Shown: positions 26,770 to 35,795 of the stretch, in pieces
Position numbering within the stretch: position 1 is the first letter of the stretch
Layout of the letters: every line of letters begins with the position of its first letter
Assembly (NCBI RefSeq): GCF_003719305.1
Contig: NZ_RARC01000014.1
Location: 1-64,000, forward strand
Source of the DNA: Mycolicibacterium stellerae
GTDB taxonomy: Bacteria > Actinomycetota > Actinomycetes > Mycobacteriales > Mycobacteriaceae
Reading direction: 5' to 3'
Length of the DNA: 64,000 bases
Position numbers and translations under genes: made by a program
Notes under the pieces: model-generated
Seen by the model: the letters and a program-made list of their open reading frames with translations, nothing else
What the model was told of the DNA's origin: nothing
The model's database searches: none

Positions 26770-28332
26770 ATGACTGACTATGACGCAATCGTCGTCGGCG
26801 CCGGACACAACGGACTGACCGCCGCCGCCCTCCTCCAACGCGCCGGCCTCAAGACGGTGATCCTCGAGGCCAACACCTACGCCGGCGGCATGGCCGCCAC
26901 CGTCGAACTCATCGACGGCTTCAAATACGAGATCGCCGGATCCGTACAGTTCCCCACCCCCAGCGACATCACCAAGGACCTCGGCCTCGACACCCTGCCC
27001 ACCGTCGACTCCGACGTCATGAGCGTCAACATCGGCGAGGCCGGCGAAGAAGCCATGATCTTCTACCGCGACCCCATGGAACTGATGACCCACCTCGCCG
27101 AGAGACACGGCATGGACGCCGTCACTGGCATGGCCGAACTCATCGGCTGGAGCCAAGGGCCCGCAAAAGCATTGGGCCGCTTCGACGTCCGCCAACCGCC
27201 CAAGACCATCGACGAGATGTACGCCTGCGCCGCCAACGAAGCCGAACGCCGCGCCATCCACGAGACCCTCTTCGGCTCCGCCATGGACGCCATCGACCGC
27301 TACCTACCCGACAAGAAAAAGCACGCCGTCATGCGCGGCATGCTCGCCTTCCTCGCCATCAACTCCACCTACCGCGGCCCCTACACCCCCGGCAGCGCCA
27401 CCTGCCTCGCCTTCGCCCTCGCCGTCCCCGAAGAGGGCGGCCAGATGATGACCAAACTCGAAGGCGGCATCGGCGCGCTCACCGACCACCTCCTAGAGAT
27501 GTTCGAAAGCCGCGGCGGCGAGATCCGCTACCGCACCAAGGTCGAGCAGATTCTCGTCGACAACAACAAGGTCACCGGCGTCCGCTGCAAGGACGGCGAG
27601 ACCATCACCGCGCCCGTCGTCGTCTCCAACCTCTCACCCGACACCACGCTGGTCGAACTCGTTGGCGCCGATCACGTCTCGGCCCAACTGCTCGACCGGC
27701 TCAAGGGACGCGACCACCGCGCCTCATTCGTCCAGATGCACTTCGCGCTCGACGGCCTGCCCGAATTCGCGCCGCCCTACGAGTTCCTCAACGAGCCGGG
27801 CATGCAAACCTCGGTCGGTATCTTCGGCTCCCCCGAAGAACAACAGCGGCAATGGGAGAACGCCTGCCGCGGAATCGTCCCCGACAACCCGTCGCTCGGT
27901 ATGCAGATCCCGTCCGTGCACGACACCGCCATGGCGCCACCCGGCATGCACGCCGCCAGCGCCTACGCCTACGCCTTCCCCGTCGAAACCCCGCGCGACC
28001 AGCACGGCCACCTCAAGAACGAGATGGCCGACCGCGTCGTCGAGAAGATCAGCCGCTACGCCCCCAACTTCAAGGACATCCAGATCCGCCACATCACCTT
28101 CGCGCCGTACCACATGAACACCATGTTCGGCGCCCCCGCAGGCGACTTCTGCCACGGCCTGCTGCACCCCGACCTGATGGGCCCGAACCGACCCGGGCCC
28201 AAAGGCTTCCGCGACCTGCCCATCGGCATCGACGGGCTCTACCTCGGCGGCGCCGGCTGCCACGGCGGCCCCGGCATTACCTTCATCCCCGGCTACAACG
28301 CCGGTTACCAAGTACTCGACGACCTCGGCTGA
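26770..28332 (+). CDS. Phytoene-desaturase-like FAD-dependent oxidoreductase
   Basis: 520 residues. The N-terminal Rossmann/FAD motif is AIVVGAGHNGLTAAALLQRAG with the following acidic strand VILEANTYAGG; the C-terminal FAD contact is GLYLGGAGCHGGPGITFIPGYNAG. This places it in the CrtI/PYROXD2-like family, in which members desaturate or oxidise carotenoids, steroids or other lipids. No carotenoid genes are adjacent. The TetR gene and its operator lie directly upstream, so expression is probably ligand-induced. Confidence 0.88.
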   Translation: MTDYDAIVVGAGHNGLTAAALLQRAGLKTVILEANTYAGGMAATVELIDGFKYEIAGSVQFPTPSDITKDLGLDTLPTVDSDVMSVNIGEAGEEAMIFYRDPMELMTHLAERHGMDAVTGMAELIGWSQGPAKALGRFDVRQPPKTIDEMYACAANEAERRAIHETLFGSAMDAIDRYLPDKKKHAVMRGMLAFLAINSTYRGPYTPGSATCLAFALAVPEEGGQMMTKLEGGIGALTDHLLEMFESRGGEIRYRTKVEQILVDNNKVTGVRCKDGETITAPVVVSNLSPDTTLVELVGADHVSAQLLDRLKGRDHRASFVQMHFALDGLPEFAPPYEFLNEPGMQTSVGIFGSPEEQQRQWENACRGIVPDNPSLGMQIPSVHDTAMAPPGMHAASAYAYAFPVETPRDQHGHLKNEMADRVVEKISRYAPNFKDIQIRHITFAPYHMNTMFGAPAGDFCHGLLHPDLMGPNRPGPKGFRDLPIGIDGLYLGGAGCHGGPGITFIPGYNAGYQVLDDLG

Positions 28333-28493
28333 GTCGTCGTCACCGCCCAACGGATCGGTCCCCGCGGGAACTCGCTAGCCATAGTCAGATGATGACCGCA
28401 GGCCTCGCCATCGCGCCGACTGCCGGCGCAGGGTGTCACGCGGGTGGTCGAGGCCGCGCCAACACGACCTCGACCTGACGCGTTATCGGCCGC

Positions 28494-28766
28494 TTACCAG
28501 GCCCGGCCCCAGGGGTGGAACCAAGGCCCATACCCACCGCGCCAGCCGCCGCCGTACCAATCGCCGCCGTATCGACCACCGCCGTACCGACCCCCGTCGT
28601 GCCAACCGCCGCCGTGCCAACCCGCCGCCTCCACGGTTGGGGCTGCGGCAATCGTCGTCGGCTGGGCCGGAGTGGGAGCAGCCGCGGCTATCGGTGCGAC
28701 ACCGATAGCGACCGCAGCAGCGCCCGCCGCGAACATCGGTGTGATGCACTTCAATCCGAGTCGCAT
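28494..28766 (-). CDS. Small secreted glycine/tryptophan-rich protein
   Basis: 90 residues from ATG 28766, preceded by GAAAGGAAG. A signal peptide (MFAAGAAAVAIGVAPIAAAAPTP) is followed by a mature part built of short GG(G)-W/R-Y-GG units such as WHGGGWHDGGRYGGGRYGG, and a WFHPWGRAW end. The low complexity resembles small cell-wall or metal-binding peptides of mycobacteria. An upstream frame extension to 28904 lacks support. Function unknown. Confidence 0.7.
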   Translation of the reverse strand: MRLGLKCITPMFAAGAAAVAIGVAPIAAAAPTPAQPTTIAAAPTVEAAGWHGGGWHDGGRYGGGRYGGDWYGGGWRGGYGPWFHPWGRAW

Positions 28767-28922
28767 GATGGAACTTCCTTTCGCTGACATCTGTCTTGCC
28801 CCTCCAGGTTCGCGCTGCATCGGACCGTTTACATCACCGCAGCCACCCATTCGGTTCTTCCTGCTAACCGGTAGGCAATCTGTGAGCGATCGACGATGGC
28901 CCATACTCCGACGTGATACTTT

Positions 28923-28935
28923 GCATACAGTATTC
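28923..28935. promoter_or_regulatory. GntR-type box upstream of the deacetylase-like gene
   Basis: GCATACAGTATTC matches the 13-bp consensus GCATACNGTATGC of the island at 12 of 13 positions. It lies 45 bp before the ATG of the histone-deacetylase-like gene and is the leftmost site found. See the finding on the shared operator. Confidence 0.65.
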
Positions 28936-28980
28936 GAGCGTCCTCGATCCGCTTAAGCCCTCCGAAAGCCGCTTCAGCCC

Positions 28981-29910
28981 ATGGCCACTTTGCTTCTCCA
29001 CCATCCCGTCTTCGCCGACCACAAGACCACCGCCGGGCATCCGGAGCGCCCTGACCGCTATCGAGCAGTGACGGCGGCACTCAGCCAGGCGCAATTCGAC
29101 GCGCTCGTGCGCGACGAGGCCGAGCTCGCCGATCTAGATGCGACGCGCTACGTCCACACCAACCGATATGTCGATGCCATCGAATCCGCACGCCCAAGTG
29201 AGGGTTACGTCTATCTGGACGGCGGCGACACCATGATGGAGCCCTCGACATGGGAGGTCGTGCTGCGTGGCGTCGGCGCCACCCTCCAGGCGACGGGCAA
29301 GGTCCTCGACGGCGTAGTGCAGAACGCCTTTGTCGCTTGTCGTCCGCCCGGTCACCATGCCGGAACCGAACAGGCCATGGGGTTCTGCCTGTTCAACAAC
29401 ATCAGCATCGGCGCGCGCTATGCGCAAGAGAAGTACGGGCTGGGGCGGGTCGCGATCGTCGATTTCGACGTTCACCACGGCAACGGGACACAGGAGATCT
29501 TCTACTCCGATCCGAGTGTGCTCTACGCCTCGACCCATCAGATGCCGCTCTTCCCCGGCACGGGTGCAGCATCGGAAACCGGCGTCGGAAACATCTTCAA
29601 CGCGCCTTTGGCACCCGGCGACGGTGGCGTCGAACTGCGCGAAGCTTTCGCGCGCAGAATTCTGCCTGCGCTCAACACGTTCAAGCCGGAGCTCATCATC
29701 GTCTCCGCCGGGTTCGATGCTCATGAGCGCGATCCGCTCGGTTCGCTGCGCATGACGGCCGATGATTTCGCCTGGGCGACGCGCGAATTGATGAAATCGG
29801 CTGAGAAGAACTGTCAAGGCCGTCTCGTCTCGGTCCTCGAAGGCGGTTACGACCTTCAGGGCCTTGCGGATTCGGTCAGCGCCCACGTCGGCGAACTGAT
29901 GAAAGGCTGA
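28981..29910 (+). CDS. Histone deacetylase-like zinc amidohydrolase
   Basis: 309 residues of the HDAC / AcuC / acetylpolyamine amidohydrolase fold. Active-site blocks are RPPGHHAGTEQ (His pair 125-126), VDFDVHHGNGT (161-169, metal-binding Asp/His) and SAGFDAHERDP, with the catalytic Tyr in LEGGYDL. The enzyme removes acetyl or other acyl groups from lysine, polyamines or small amides in the cytoplasm. A GntR-type box lies 45 bp upstream and glxK converges eight bases downstream, so it appears to belong to the oxalate regulon; the substrate is unknown. Confidence 0.9.
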   Translation: MATLLLHHPVFADHKTTAGHPERPDRYRAVTAALSQAQFDALVRDEAELADLDATRYVHTNRYVDAIESARPSEGYVYLDGGDTMMEPSTWEVVLRGVGATLQATGKVLDGVVQNAFVACRPPGHHAGTEQAMGFCLFNNISIGARYAQEKYGLGRVAIVDFDVHHGNGTQEIFYSDPSVLYASTHQMPLFPGTGAASETGVGNIFNAPLAPGDGGVELREAFARRILPALNTFKPELIIVSAGFDAHERDPLGSLRMTADDFAWATRELMKSAEKNCQGRLVSVLEGGYDLQGLADSVSAHVGELMKG

Positions 29911-29917
29911 ACCCTGA

Positions 29918-31126
29918 TCAGCTCTGCCGGCTGACCGGCGGCGCAGTGGATGGACCTTGAGCTTGGACAGCGGCGGCGCTCAGCACGTCGCGAGTCATTC
30001 GCTGCGTCGCCAATGCGAGCAGCTCACCGGCGCGGCTGATGGACTGCAGGCGGTCCGGTTCCAGGTCGCTCAGCGCGTAGACGCCGGAAAGCCCGGCAGC
30101 GGTGGCTTCGACCGCAGCCAGGGTCGACACGCCCGCAACCGCGTACGTCGGTATGCCATAAGCACCGGCACGGCGACAGATACCCACCGCAGCTTTGCCA
30201 CGCAACGATTGGTGATCCAGCGAGCCCTCGCCGGTCACCGCGGCGCACGCACCCACCAGGTGCCTGTCGAGTTCGACGAGGTCGAGGATGACCTCGATGC
30301 CAGGGCGCATGCGCGCCCCCAGCACCGCAAGCGCGGCAAAACCGACACCGCCCGCAGCGCCCGCTCCGGCGGCGGTTCGGAAGTCGGTTTTCGTTTCGCG
30401 CTCGACGACGTCCGCCCAGACGCGAAGTGCGCGGTCAAGGTCAATCACTTCGTTAGGGTCAGCGCCCTTTTGGGGCGCATAAACGTTCGCCGCGCCCGAT
30501 GGGCCATATAGCGGGTTGTCGACGTCCACAGCGATCGTGAAAGTGGCGGAAGCGATTTCGGGGTGCAGTCCAGCGAGATCGAGCTGCGCGGCGTCGCCGA
30601 TGCACAGACCCCCGAGACCAAGGCGCGAACCACGCTGATCGCGCGCCACCGCGCCCAGTGCAGCCAGAAAGCCCGCCCCGCCATCGGTGCTCGCGCTGCC
30701 GCCGACGCCGATGATGACGTCGCGGCAGCCGTGGTCGAGTGCCTGCGCAACCACCGCTCCGAGGCCATAGCTGGATGCGCTCGTGGGAGCCGGTATGCCA
30801 CCGGGAAGCCGCTGCAAGCCGCAGATCTCAGCCATCTCGACGACCGCGGTTTTCCCGCTGCGGGCATACGCCGTGAGGCCTATCTGGCCAGTCGGCCCCG
30901 CAGCATAGACCGGAATCCGGGTAAATCCCGCGCCCACAACGGTTTCGAGCGTTCCGTCTCCACCGTCGGCTACCGGGCACTCCACCGTCGTCAATGTGGG
31001 GTCCGCGCGCTTCACACCCACGGACATGGCCCGTGCGGCTTGCCGGGCCGTCAGCGACCCCTTGAACTTGTCGGGCGCGATCACCACGTGGCGACCTGTC
31101 GCAGGGGCGGTGCTTTGCAGGGTCAT
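29918..31126 (-). CDS. glxK: Glycerate kinase (GlxK/GarK type)
   Basis: 402 residues. ATG 31126 (MTLQSTAPATGRH) has AAGGAA nine bases upstream and sits just inside an IclR-type box at 31144-31160; the extension to 31231 is rejected. Family markers are VIAPDKFKGSLTARQAARAM, ECPVADGGDGTLE, GVGGSASTDGGAGFLAALGA and VTGEGSLDHQSLRGKA. Kinases of this type make 2-phosphoglycerate from D-glycerate and ATP. It is divergent from the hyi-glxR-gcl operon and completes the glycerate pathway from glyoxylate to central metabolism. Confidence 0.93.
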   Translation of the reverse strand: MTLQSTAPATGRHVVIAPDKFKGSLTARQAARAMSVGVKRADPTLTTVECPVADGGDGTLETVVGAGFTRIPVYAAGPTGQIGLTAYARSGKTAVVEMAEICGLQRLPGGIPAPTSASSYGLGAVVAQALDHGCRDVIIGVGGSASTDGGAGFLAALGAVARDQRGSRLGLGGLCIGDAAQLDLAGLHPEIASATFTIAVDVDNPLYGPSGAANVYAPQKGADPNEVIDLDRALRVWADVVERETKTDFRTAAGAGAAGGVGFAALAVLGARMRPGIEVILDLVELDRHLVGACAAVTGEGSLDHQSLRGKAAVGICRRAGAYGIPTYAVAGVSTLAAVEATAAGLSGVYALSDLEPDRLQSISRAGELLALATQRMTRDVLSAAAVQAQGPSTAPPVSRQS

Positions 31127-31143
31127 ATCCGGTTCCTTCCGGT

Positions 31144-31160
31144 CTTCCATGATACGGAAT
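31144..31160. promoter_or_regulatory. IclR-type box in the glxK leader
   Basis: CTTCCATGATACGGAAT matches the palindrome at 31253-31269 at 14 of 17 positions. It lies 17 bp upstream of the glxK start codon, close to its ribosome binding site, so a bound regulator could block transcription near its start. Confidence 0.6.
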
Positions 31161-31252
31161 GACTTATTCACGACTGTCGCCTTGGCAGCAGACCCACTCG
31201 GTCTTGACACGCAAGCGGTTCGAGGGTTCACTTACTCTATCTTGATAGTTTA

Positions 31253-31269
31253 ATTCCGTAATACGGAAT
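31253..31269. promoter_or_regulatory. IclR-type box, perfect 17-bp palindrome ATTCCGTAATACGGAAT
   Basis: A perfect palindrome around a central A in the divergent region between glxK and the hyi operon, ending eight bases before the ATG of the small membrane gene at 31278. Related words occur at 31144-31160 and 35796-35812. The IclR gene at the end of the same operon is the natural candidate to bind it, with glyoxylate or a related acid as effector by analogy with AllR/IclR. Confidence 0.7.
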
Positions 31270-31277
31270 GGAAAAGC

Positions 31278-31457
31278 ATGAACGCGCTGTACCTCGCACT
31301 AGCGATCCCTCTGGGGTGGGCCGTCACCGGCTACGCCCTCGTGTCGGCGCCGTGGCACACGGAAGCGGCGCTATCGAGGATCCGTTCTCGTGCGGGGAGG
31401 CGCGCCACCGCGAGCAGTCCCCTGTCGCTGACAGAACAGAAAGGTATGCCGTGCTGA
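31278..31457 (+). CDS. 59-aa single-pass membrane peptide leading the hyi operon
   Basis: ATG 31278 is preceded by GGAAAAG. The product begins MNALYLALAIPLGWAVTGYA, a clear transmembrane helix, and continues with an Arg-rich cytoplasmic tail (LSRIRSRAGRRAT). Its stop at 31455-31457 overlaps the GTG start of hyi (31451) by seven bases, so it probably couples translation. It directly follows the palindromic operator. The residue pattern and the operon position support a real small protein, perhaps a transporter accessory; no homologue is known to me. Confidence 0.6.
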   Translation: MNALYLALAIPLGWAVTGYALVSAPWHTEAALSRIRSRAGRRATASSPLSLTEQKGMPC

Positions 31458-32302
31458 ACGTCGCCTACACCGTCAACTGCTCGATTCTGCTGACCGAGCT
31501 ACCGCTGCTAGACCGGCCGCACGCGGCTCGAGACGCCGGCTTCGCGGCGGTGGAGTTCTGGTGGCCCTTCGCATCTCCGACGCCGACCGACGCCGAAGTC
31601 ACCGCCTTTATCCGCGCCATCCAGGACAGCGGCGTGCAGTTGACCGGTCTCAACTTCGCCGCCGGCGATATGCCGGGCGGCGACCGCGGGATTCTGTCCA
31701 ATCCCGCGATGACACAGACATTCCGCGAAAGCGTCGACATCGCCGTCGACATCGCCGAGACGCTGGGAACCCGCGCCTTCAATGCGCTCTACGGCAATCG
31801 CATCCCGGAATCCACTCCGGGGGCTCAGGACTATGTCGGGGCCGAGAACCTCGCCTACGCCGCGCATGCGGCGAACCGCATTAGGGCGACGGTGCTTGTC
31901 GAGCCGGTGAGCGGCGCACCACACTATCCGCTCAAGACGGCCGCCGACGCCATCCACGTCATCGATCGGGTGCAGGGGGAATACGGGGCGACCAACGTGC
32001 GACTGCTCGCCGACCTCTATCACCTCCATGTCAACGGCGACGATGTGGACGCCGCAATTCGCCACTACTGCAATCGGATCGGCCACGTGCAGATTGCCGA
32101 CGCACCGGGGCGTGGTGAGCCCGGAAGCGGTGAACTCCCCCTGAACAGCCATCTCCAGCTGCTCGCCGAGCTGGGCTACACGGGATACGTCGGCCTCGAA
32201 TACAAGGCGACGAGATCCGACACTTTCGACTGGCTTCCCGCAGACCAGCGCGGTATCACCGCGGAATCAGCACGTCAACACGCCGAAACGAGGATCCAAT
32301 GA
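31451..32302 (+). CDS. hyi: Hydroxypyruvate isomerase
   Basis: 283 residues from GTG 31451 (AAAGG upstream), beginning LNVAYTVNCSILLTELPLLDRPHAARDAGFAAVEFWWPF, with the TIM-barrel metal ligands in LVEPVSGAPHYPLKT (Glu), LADLYHLHVNGDD and HVQIADAPGRGEPGSGE. It interconverts hydroxypyruvate and tartronate semialdehyde, an accessory step of the glycerate pathway. It overlaps the small membrane ORF upstream by seven bases and glxR downstream by four (ATGA). Expression is likely controlled by the IclR palindrome at 31253. Confidence 0.93.
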   Translation: MLNVAYTVNCSILLTELPLLDRPHAARDAGFAAVEFWWPFASPTPTDAEVTAFIRAIQDSGVQLTGLNFAAGDMPGGDRGILSNPAMTQTFRESVDIAVDIAETLGTRAFNALYGNRIPESTPGAQDYVGAENLAYAAHAANRIRATVLVEPVSGAPHYPLKTAADAIHVIDRVQGEYGATNVRLLADLYHLHVNGDDVDAAIRHYCNRIGHVQIADAPGRGEPGSGELPLNSHLQLLAELGYTGYVGLEYKATRSDTFDWLPADQRGITAESARQHAETRIQ

Positions 32303-33192
32303 GCACAATCGCTTTCATCGGTCTGGGCATCATGGGCGGCCCGATGGCCGACCATCTGGTCAAAGCAGGCCATTCCGTCATCGGCCTTGACCACTCACCA
32401 GAACGCGTGGCTCGGTTGGTCGAAGCGGGGGGCAAGGCCGCCGACTCGATCGGACAGGCGGTCAAGGGCGCCGACGTCGTGGCGATCATGGTCCCCGACT
32501 CTCCCGACGTGCAGAGTGTGCTGCTGGGTGATGACGGTGTTTTCGCCCATGCCCAGCCCGGCACACTGGTGATCGACTTCTCATCCATCCGGCCGGACGT
32601 CACCGCGGAGCTTGCCCGCGACGCCACCGAGCGCGGACTCCGGATCATCGACGCGCCGGTGTCCGGCGGTGAGCCGGGCGCCAAGAACGCCACGCTGTCG
32701 ATCATGGTCGGTGGATCCGAGGTCGACTTCGCCTCGGCCAAACCGATTCTCGAGATCGTCGGCAAGACCATCGTGCACGTCGGCCCCAACGGAGCCGGCC
32801 AAACCGTGAAGGCCGCCAACCAGCTGATCGTCGCGGGCAACATCGAACTCCTGGCCGAGGCGATCACTTTCCTGCAGGCCTACGGCGTTGATATCGACGC
32901 CGCCGTGAAGGTCCTTGGCGGCGGACTGGCCGGTTCGGCAGTGCTCGACCAGAAGGCCCAGAAGATGCTCGACCGCAACTTCGACCCCGGCTTCCGCATC
33001 GCCCTTCACCACAAGGACCTCGGCATCGTCACCGCGGCCGCCCGGGAGGCCGGCGTGGTGATCCCACTCGGCGCGGTGGTCGCCCAGCTCATGGCCTCTG
33101 CAATGGCCAACGGCGACAGTGGACTCGACCATTCAGGCCTACTGCTGGGTGTCGAGCGGCTGTCCGGGATCGACAAGGGGCAAGCGAAATGA
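32299..33192 (+). CDS. glxR: Tartronate semialdehyde reductase (2-hydroxy-3-oxopropionate reductase)
   Basis: 297 residues of the beta-hydroxyacid dehydrogenase family. NAD(P) binding is IAFIGLGIMGGPMADHL, the substrate loop is DAPVSGGEPGAKNATL and the catalytic lysine lies in GPNGAGQTVKAANQLIVAGN. It reduces tartronate semialdehyde to D-glycerate. It is coupled by 4-base overlaps to hyi before and gcl after, the classical order in glyoxylate gene sets. Confidence 0.94.
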   Translation: MSTIAFIGLGIMGGPMADHLVKAGHSVIGLDHSPERVARLVEAGGKAADSIGQAVKGADVVAIMVPDSPDVQSVLLGDDGVFAHAQPGTLVIDFSSIRPDVTAELARDATERGLRIIDAPVSGGEPGAKNATLSIMVGGSEVDFASAKPILEIVGKTIVHVGPNGAGQTVKAANQLIVAGNIELLAEAITFLQAYGVDIDAAVKVLGGGLAGSAVLDQKAQKMLDRNFDPGFRIALHHKDLGIVTAAAREAGVVIPLGAVVAQLMASAMANGDSGLDHSGLLLGVERLSGIDKGQAK

Positions 33193-34982
33193 CCCGGATG
33201 CGGACGGTCGACGCGGCCGTCAGGATTCTCGAAATTGAAGGCGCCACCCAGGCTTTCGGTTTGCCCGGTGCGGCGATCAATCCCTTCTACTCGGCGATGC
33301 GCGCACACGGCGGAATCAAGCACATCCTGGCCCGACACGTCGAAGGCGCCAGTCACATGGCCGAGGGGTTCACGCGCGCCGCGGCTGGCAACATCGGCGT
33401 CTGCATCGGCACTTCCGGGCCCGCGGGCACCGATATGATCACCGGGTTGTACTCCGCCTCAGCCGATTCCATCCCGATCCTGGCGATCACCGGCCAGGCA
33501 CCCGTGGCCAAACTCCACAAAGAGGACTTCCAAGCGGTCGACATCACCGCCATCGCCGCACCGGTTACCAAGATGGCCATGACGGTTCTCGAACCGGGCC
33601 AGGTTCCCGGTGCCTTCGCTCAGGCGTTTCACCTGATGCGTTCGGGGCGGCCGGGGCCGGTGCTCATCGACCTGCCCATCGACGTCCAACTGGCCGAGAT
33701 CGATTTCGATCCGGATTCCTACCAGCCGCTGCCCGTGTACAAACCGGCAGCGACGCGTGCCCAGGCCGCCAAGGCGATTGACATGCTGGCCAGCTCCGAA
33801 CGACCACTGATCGTCGCGGGCGGCGGCATCATCAACGCCGATGCGTCCGATCTTCTGGTGGAGCTGGCCGAGGTCCTCGGTGTCCCGGTGGTGCCGACGC
33901 TGATGGGCTGGGGCACGATCCCCGACGATCACCGCCTAGCGGCAGGCATGGTCGGACTGCAGACCGCCCACCGCTACGGCAACGCGACCATGCTCGAATC
34001 CGACTTCGTTCTGGGAATCGGCAACAGGTGGGCCAATCGACACACCGGCGGGCTCGATACCTATCGCAGCGGGCGGCGTTTCGTTCACGTCGACATCGAA
34101 CCCACCCAGATCGGCCGCGTCTTCGCCCCCGACTTCGGAATCGTTTCGGACGCGAAGGCCGCACTCGAGCAGTTCGTCGCCATCGCCAAGGAGAGACGCG
34201 CAGCCGACACGTTGCCCGATTGGCGCGGTTGGGTCGAGGACTGCCGGTTGCGCAAGGAGACGATGCATCGCAAGACGCACTTCGACGACGTTCCGATCAA
34301 GCCCCAGCGCGTCTACGAGGAGATGAACCGCGTCTTCGGGCGCGATGCCCGCTACGTCAGCGCGATCGGGCTGTCACAGATCGCCGGCGGACAATTCCTG
34401 CAGGTCTTCAAGCCACGCAACTGGATCAACTGCGGCCAAGCCGGACCGCTCGGATGGACAGTGCCTGCCGCCCTCGGTGTCGCCGCCGCCGACCCCGACG
34501 CCACCGTGGTGGGACTGTCGGGCGATTACGACTTCCAGTTCCTGATCGAGGAACTCGCGGTCGGGGCGCAGTTCAACCTGCCCTATGTGCATGTCCTGGT
34601 GAACAACTCCTACCTGGGATTGATCCGCCAGGCGCAACGCAACTTCGACATGGACTACTGCGTGTCGTTGGCGTTCGACAACATCAACTCCCAGGAGACG
34701 GACGGCGATGTCCCCAAGGGATACGGCGTTGATCATCTGCGGGTCGTTGAGGGCCTGGGCTGCAAGGCAATTCAGGTCGTCGAACCTCAAGACATCGCTC
34801 CGTCGCTGGCACGGGCGCAACAACTTGCCCGCGAGCACAAGGTGCCCGTGGTGGTCGAGGTCTTCCTCGAGAAGATCACCAACATCGCGATGGGCACCGA
34901 GATCGACAACGTCGTCGAGTTCAACGACCTCGCCGAATCACTGGCAGACGCACCAACGGCCGCCGCACTACTCGTCGACTAA
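33189..34982 (+). CDS. gcl: Glyoxylate carboligase
   Basis: 597 residues, very like the Escherichia coli enzyme: MRTVDAAVRILEIEG, FGLPGAAINPFYSAMR, GTSGPAGTDMITGLYS and LHKEDFQAVDI. It has Val51 (ARHVEGASH) in place of the catalytic glutamate of other ThDP enzymes, the known hallmark of this enzyme. ThDP binding is GLSGDYDFQFLIEEL...NN. Two glyoxylate molecules are joined to tartronate semialdehyde with CO2 release. It ends four bases inside the convergent iclR gene. Confidence 0.96.
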   Translation: MTRMRTVDAAVRILEIEGATQAFGLPGAAINPFYSAMRAHGGIKHILARHVEGASHMAEGFTRAAAGNIGVCIGTSGPAGTDMITGLYSASADSIPILAITGQAPVAKLHKEDFQAVDITAIAAPVTKMAMTVLEPGQVPGAFAQAFHLMRSGRPGPVLIDLPIDVQLAEIDFDPDSYQPLPVYKPAATRAQAAKAIDMLASSERPLIVAGGGIINADASDLLVELAEVLGVPVVPTLMGWGTIPDDHRLAAGMVGLQTAHRYGNATMLESDFVLGIGNRWANRHTGGLDTYRSGRRFVHVDIEPTQIGRVFAPDFGIVSDAKAALEQFVAIAKERRAADTLPDWRGWVEDCRLRKETMHRKTHFDDVPIKPQRVYEEMNRVFGRDARYVSAIGLSQIAGGQFLQVFKPRNWINCGQAGPLGWTVPAALGVAAADPDATVVGLSGDYDFQFLIEELAVGAQFNLPYVHVLVNNSYLGLIRQAQRNFDMDYCVSLAFDNINSQETDGDVPKGYGVDHLRVVEGLGCKAIQVVEPQDIAPSLARAQQLAREHKVPVVVEVFLEKITNIAMGTEIDNVVEFNDLAESLADAPTAAALLVD

Positions 34983-35749
34983 ACCGCCGCCTCTTTGTCG
35001 AACTCCGAGGCGAGATCGCGAGCCACCCTTTTCAGCAGCGGCGCGACTTTCGTCGCCGATTTCAAGGTGAGACGCGACGCCGGGCCGGAGATCGAGATCG
35101 CGGTCAATGTGGGTGCGTCCGGCACCGGCACTGCGAAGCACCGCACACCGAGTTCCTGCTCGCCTTCGTCCACCGCATAGCCGCGGGACCGGCTGAGCTC
35201 GATATCGCGCATCAGCGCATCCGGAGTGGTGTGTGTGTTCTCGCTGGAGGCCGGCATCCCGGCTCGCTTCAGCACCGCGAACACCGCCTCGTCGGGAAGC
35301 TGCATCAGCAGCGCCTTGCCCACCCCGGTGCAATGCAGGTGCACGCGACGGCCCACTTCGGTGAACATTCGCATCGAGTGCGGCGACGGGACTTGAGCAA
35401 CATAGACCGCCATGTCGTTATCCAGCACCGCCATGTTGGCGCTCTCGCCCGTCCGCTCCACCAGTTCGGCAAGGTGTGGCCGCGACCACGCGCCGATGAG
35501 TTGGGCTGCGCTCTCCCCCAGCCGAATCAACTTGGGTCCCAGCGCATAGTGCCGATTGGGCAACTGCCTGACGTACCCCATGTTCAGCAGCGTCCGCACC
35601 AGACGATGAATGGTTGGTTGCGGCAGTTCGGCACGAGCCGCCAACTCCCCGAACGCGATTGACGGGCCCGCGCTCGCCATGATCTCGAGCAGCTCGAACG
35701 CACGCTCAACGGATTGGACGCTGCCCTTGGTCGGCGAGCCATCCGCCAT
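34979..35749 (-). CDS. IclR-family transcriptional regulator
   Basis: 256 residues from ATG 35749 (GGAGG upstream; ATG 35767 possible). The N-terminal winged helix is VERAFELLEIMASAGPSIAFGELAARAELPQPTIHRLVRTL; the C-terminal ligand domain contains LHCTGVGKALLMQLPDE and RGYAVDEGEQELGVRCFAVPV. Relatives sense glyoxylate, allantoin products or pyruvate. It probably binds the ATTCCGTAATACGGAAT-type palindromes before hyi and glxK and a variant 46 bp before its own start. Confidence 0.93.
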   Translation of the reverse strand: MADGSPTKGSVQSVERAFELLEIMASAGPSIAFGELAARAELPQPTIHRLVRTLLNMGYVRQLPNRHYALGPKLIRLGESAAQLIGAWSRPHLAELVERTGESANMAVLDNDMAVYVAQVPSPHSMRMFTEVGRRVHLHCTGVGKALLMQLPDEAVFAVLKRAGMPASSENTHTTPDALMRDIELSRSRGYAVDEGEQELGVRCFAVPVPDAPTLTAISISGPASRLTLKSATKVAPLLKRVARDLASEFDKEAAV

Positions 35750-35795
35750 CGACGCCCTCCGATCCATCGAACTGGCTGCGCTTGGTGGCAGAATC

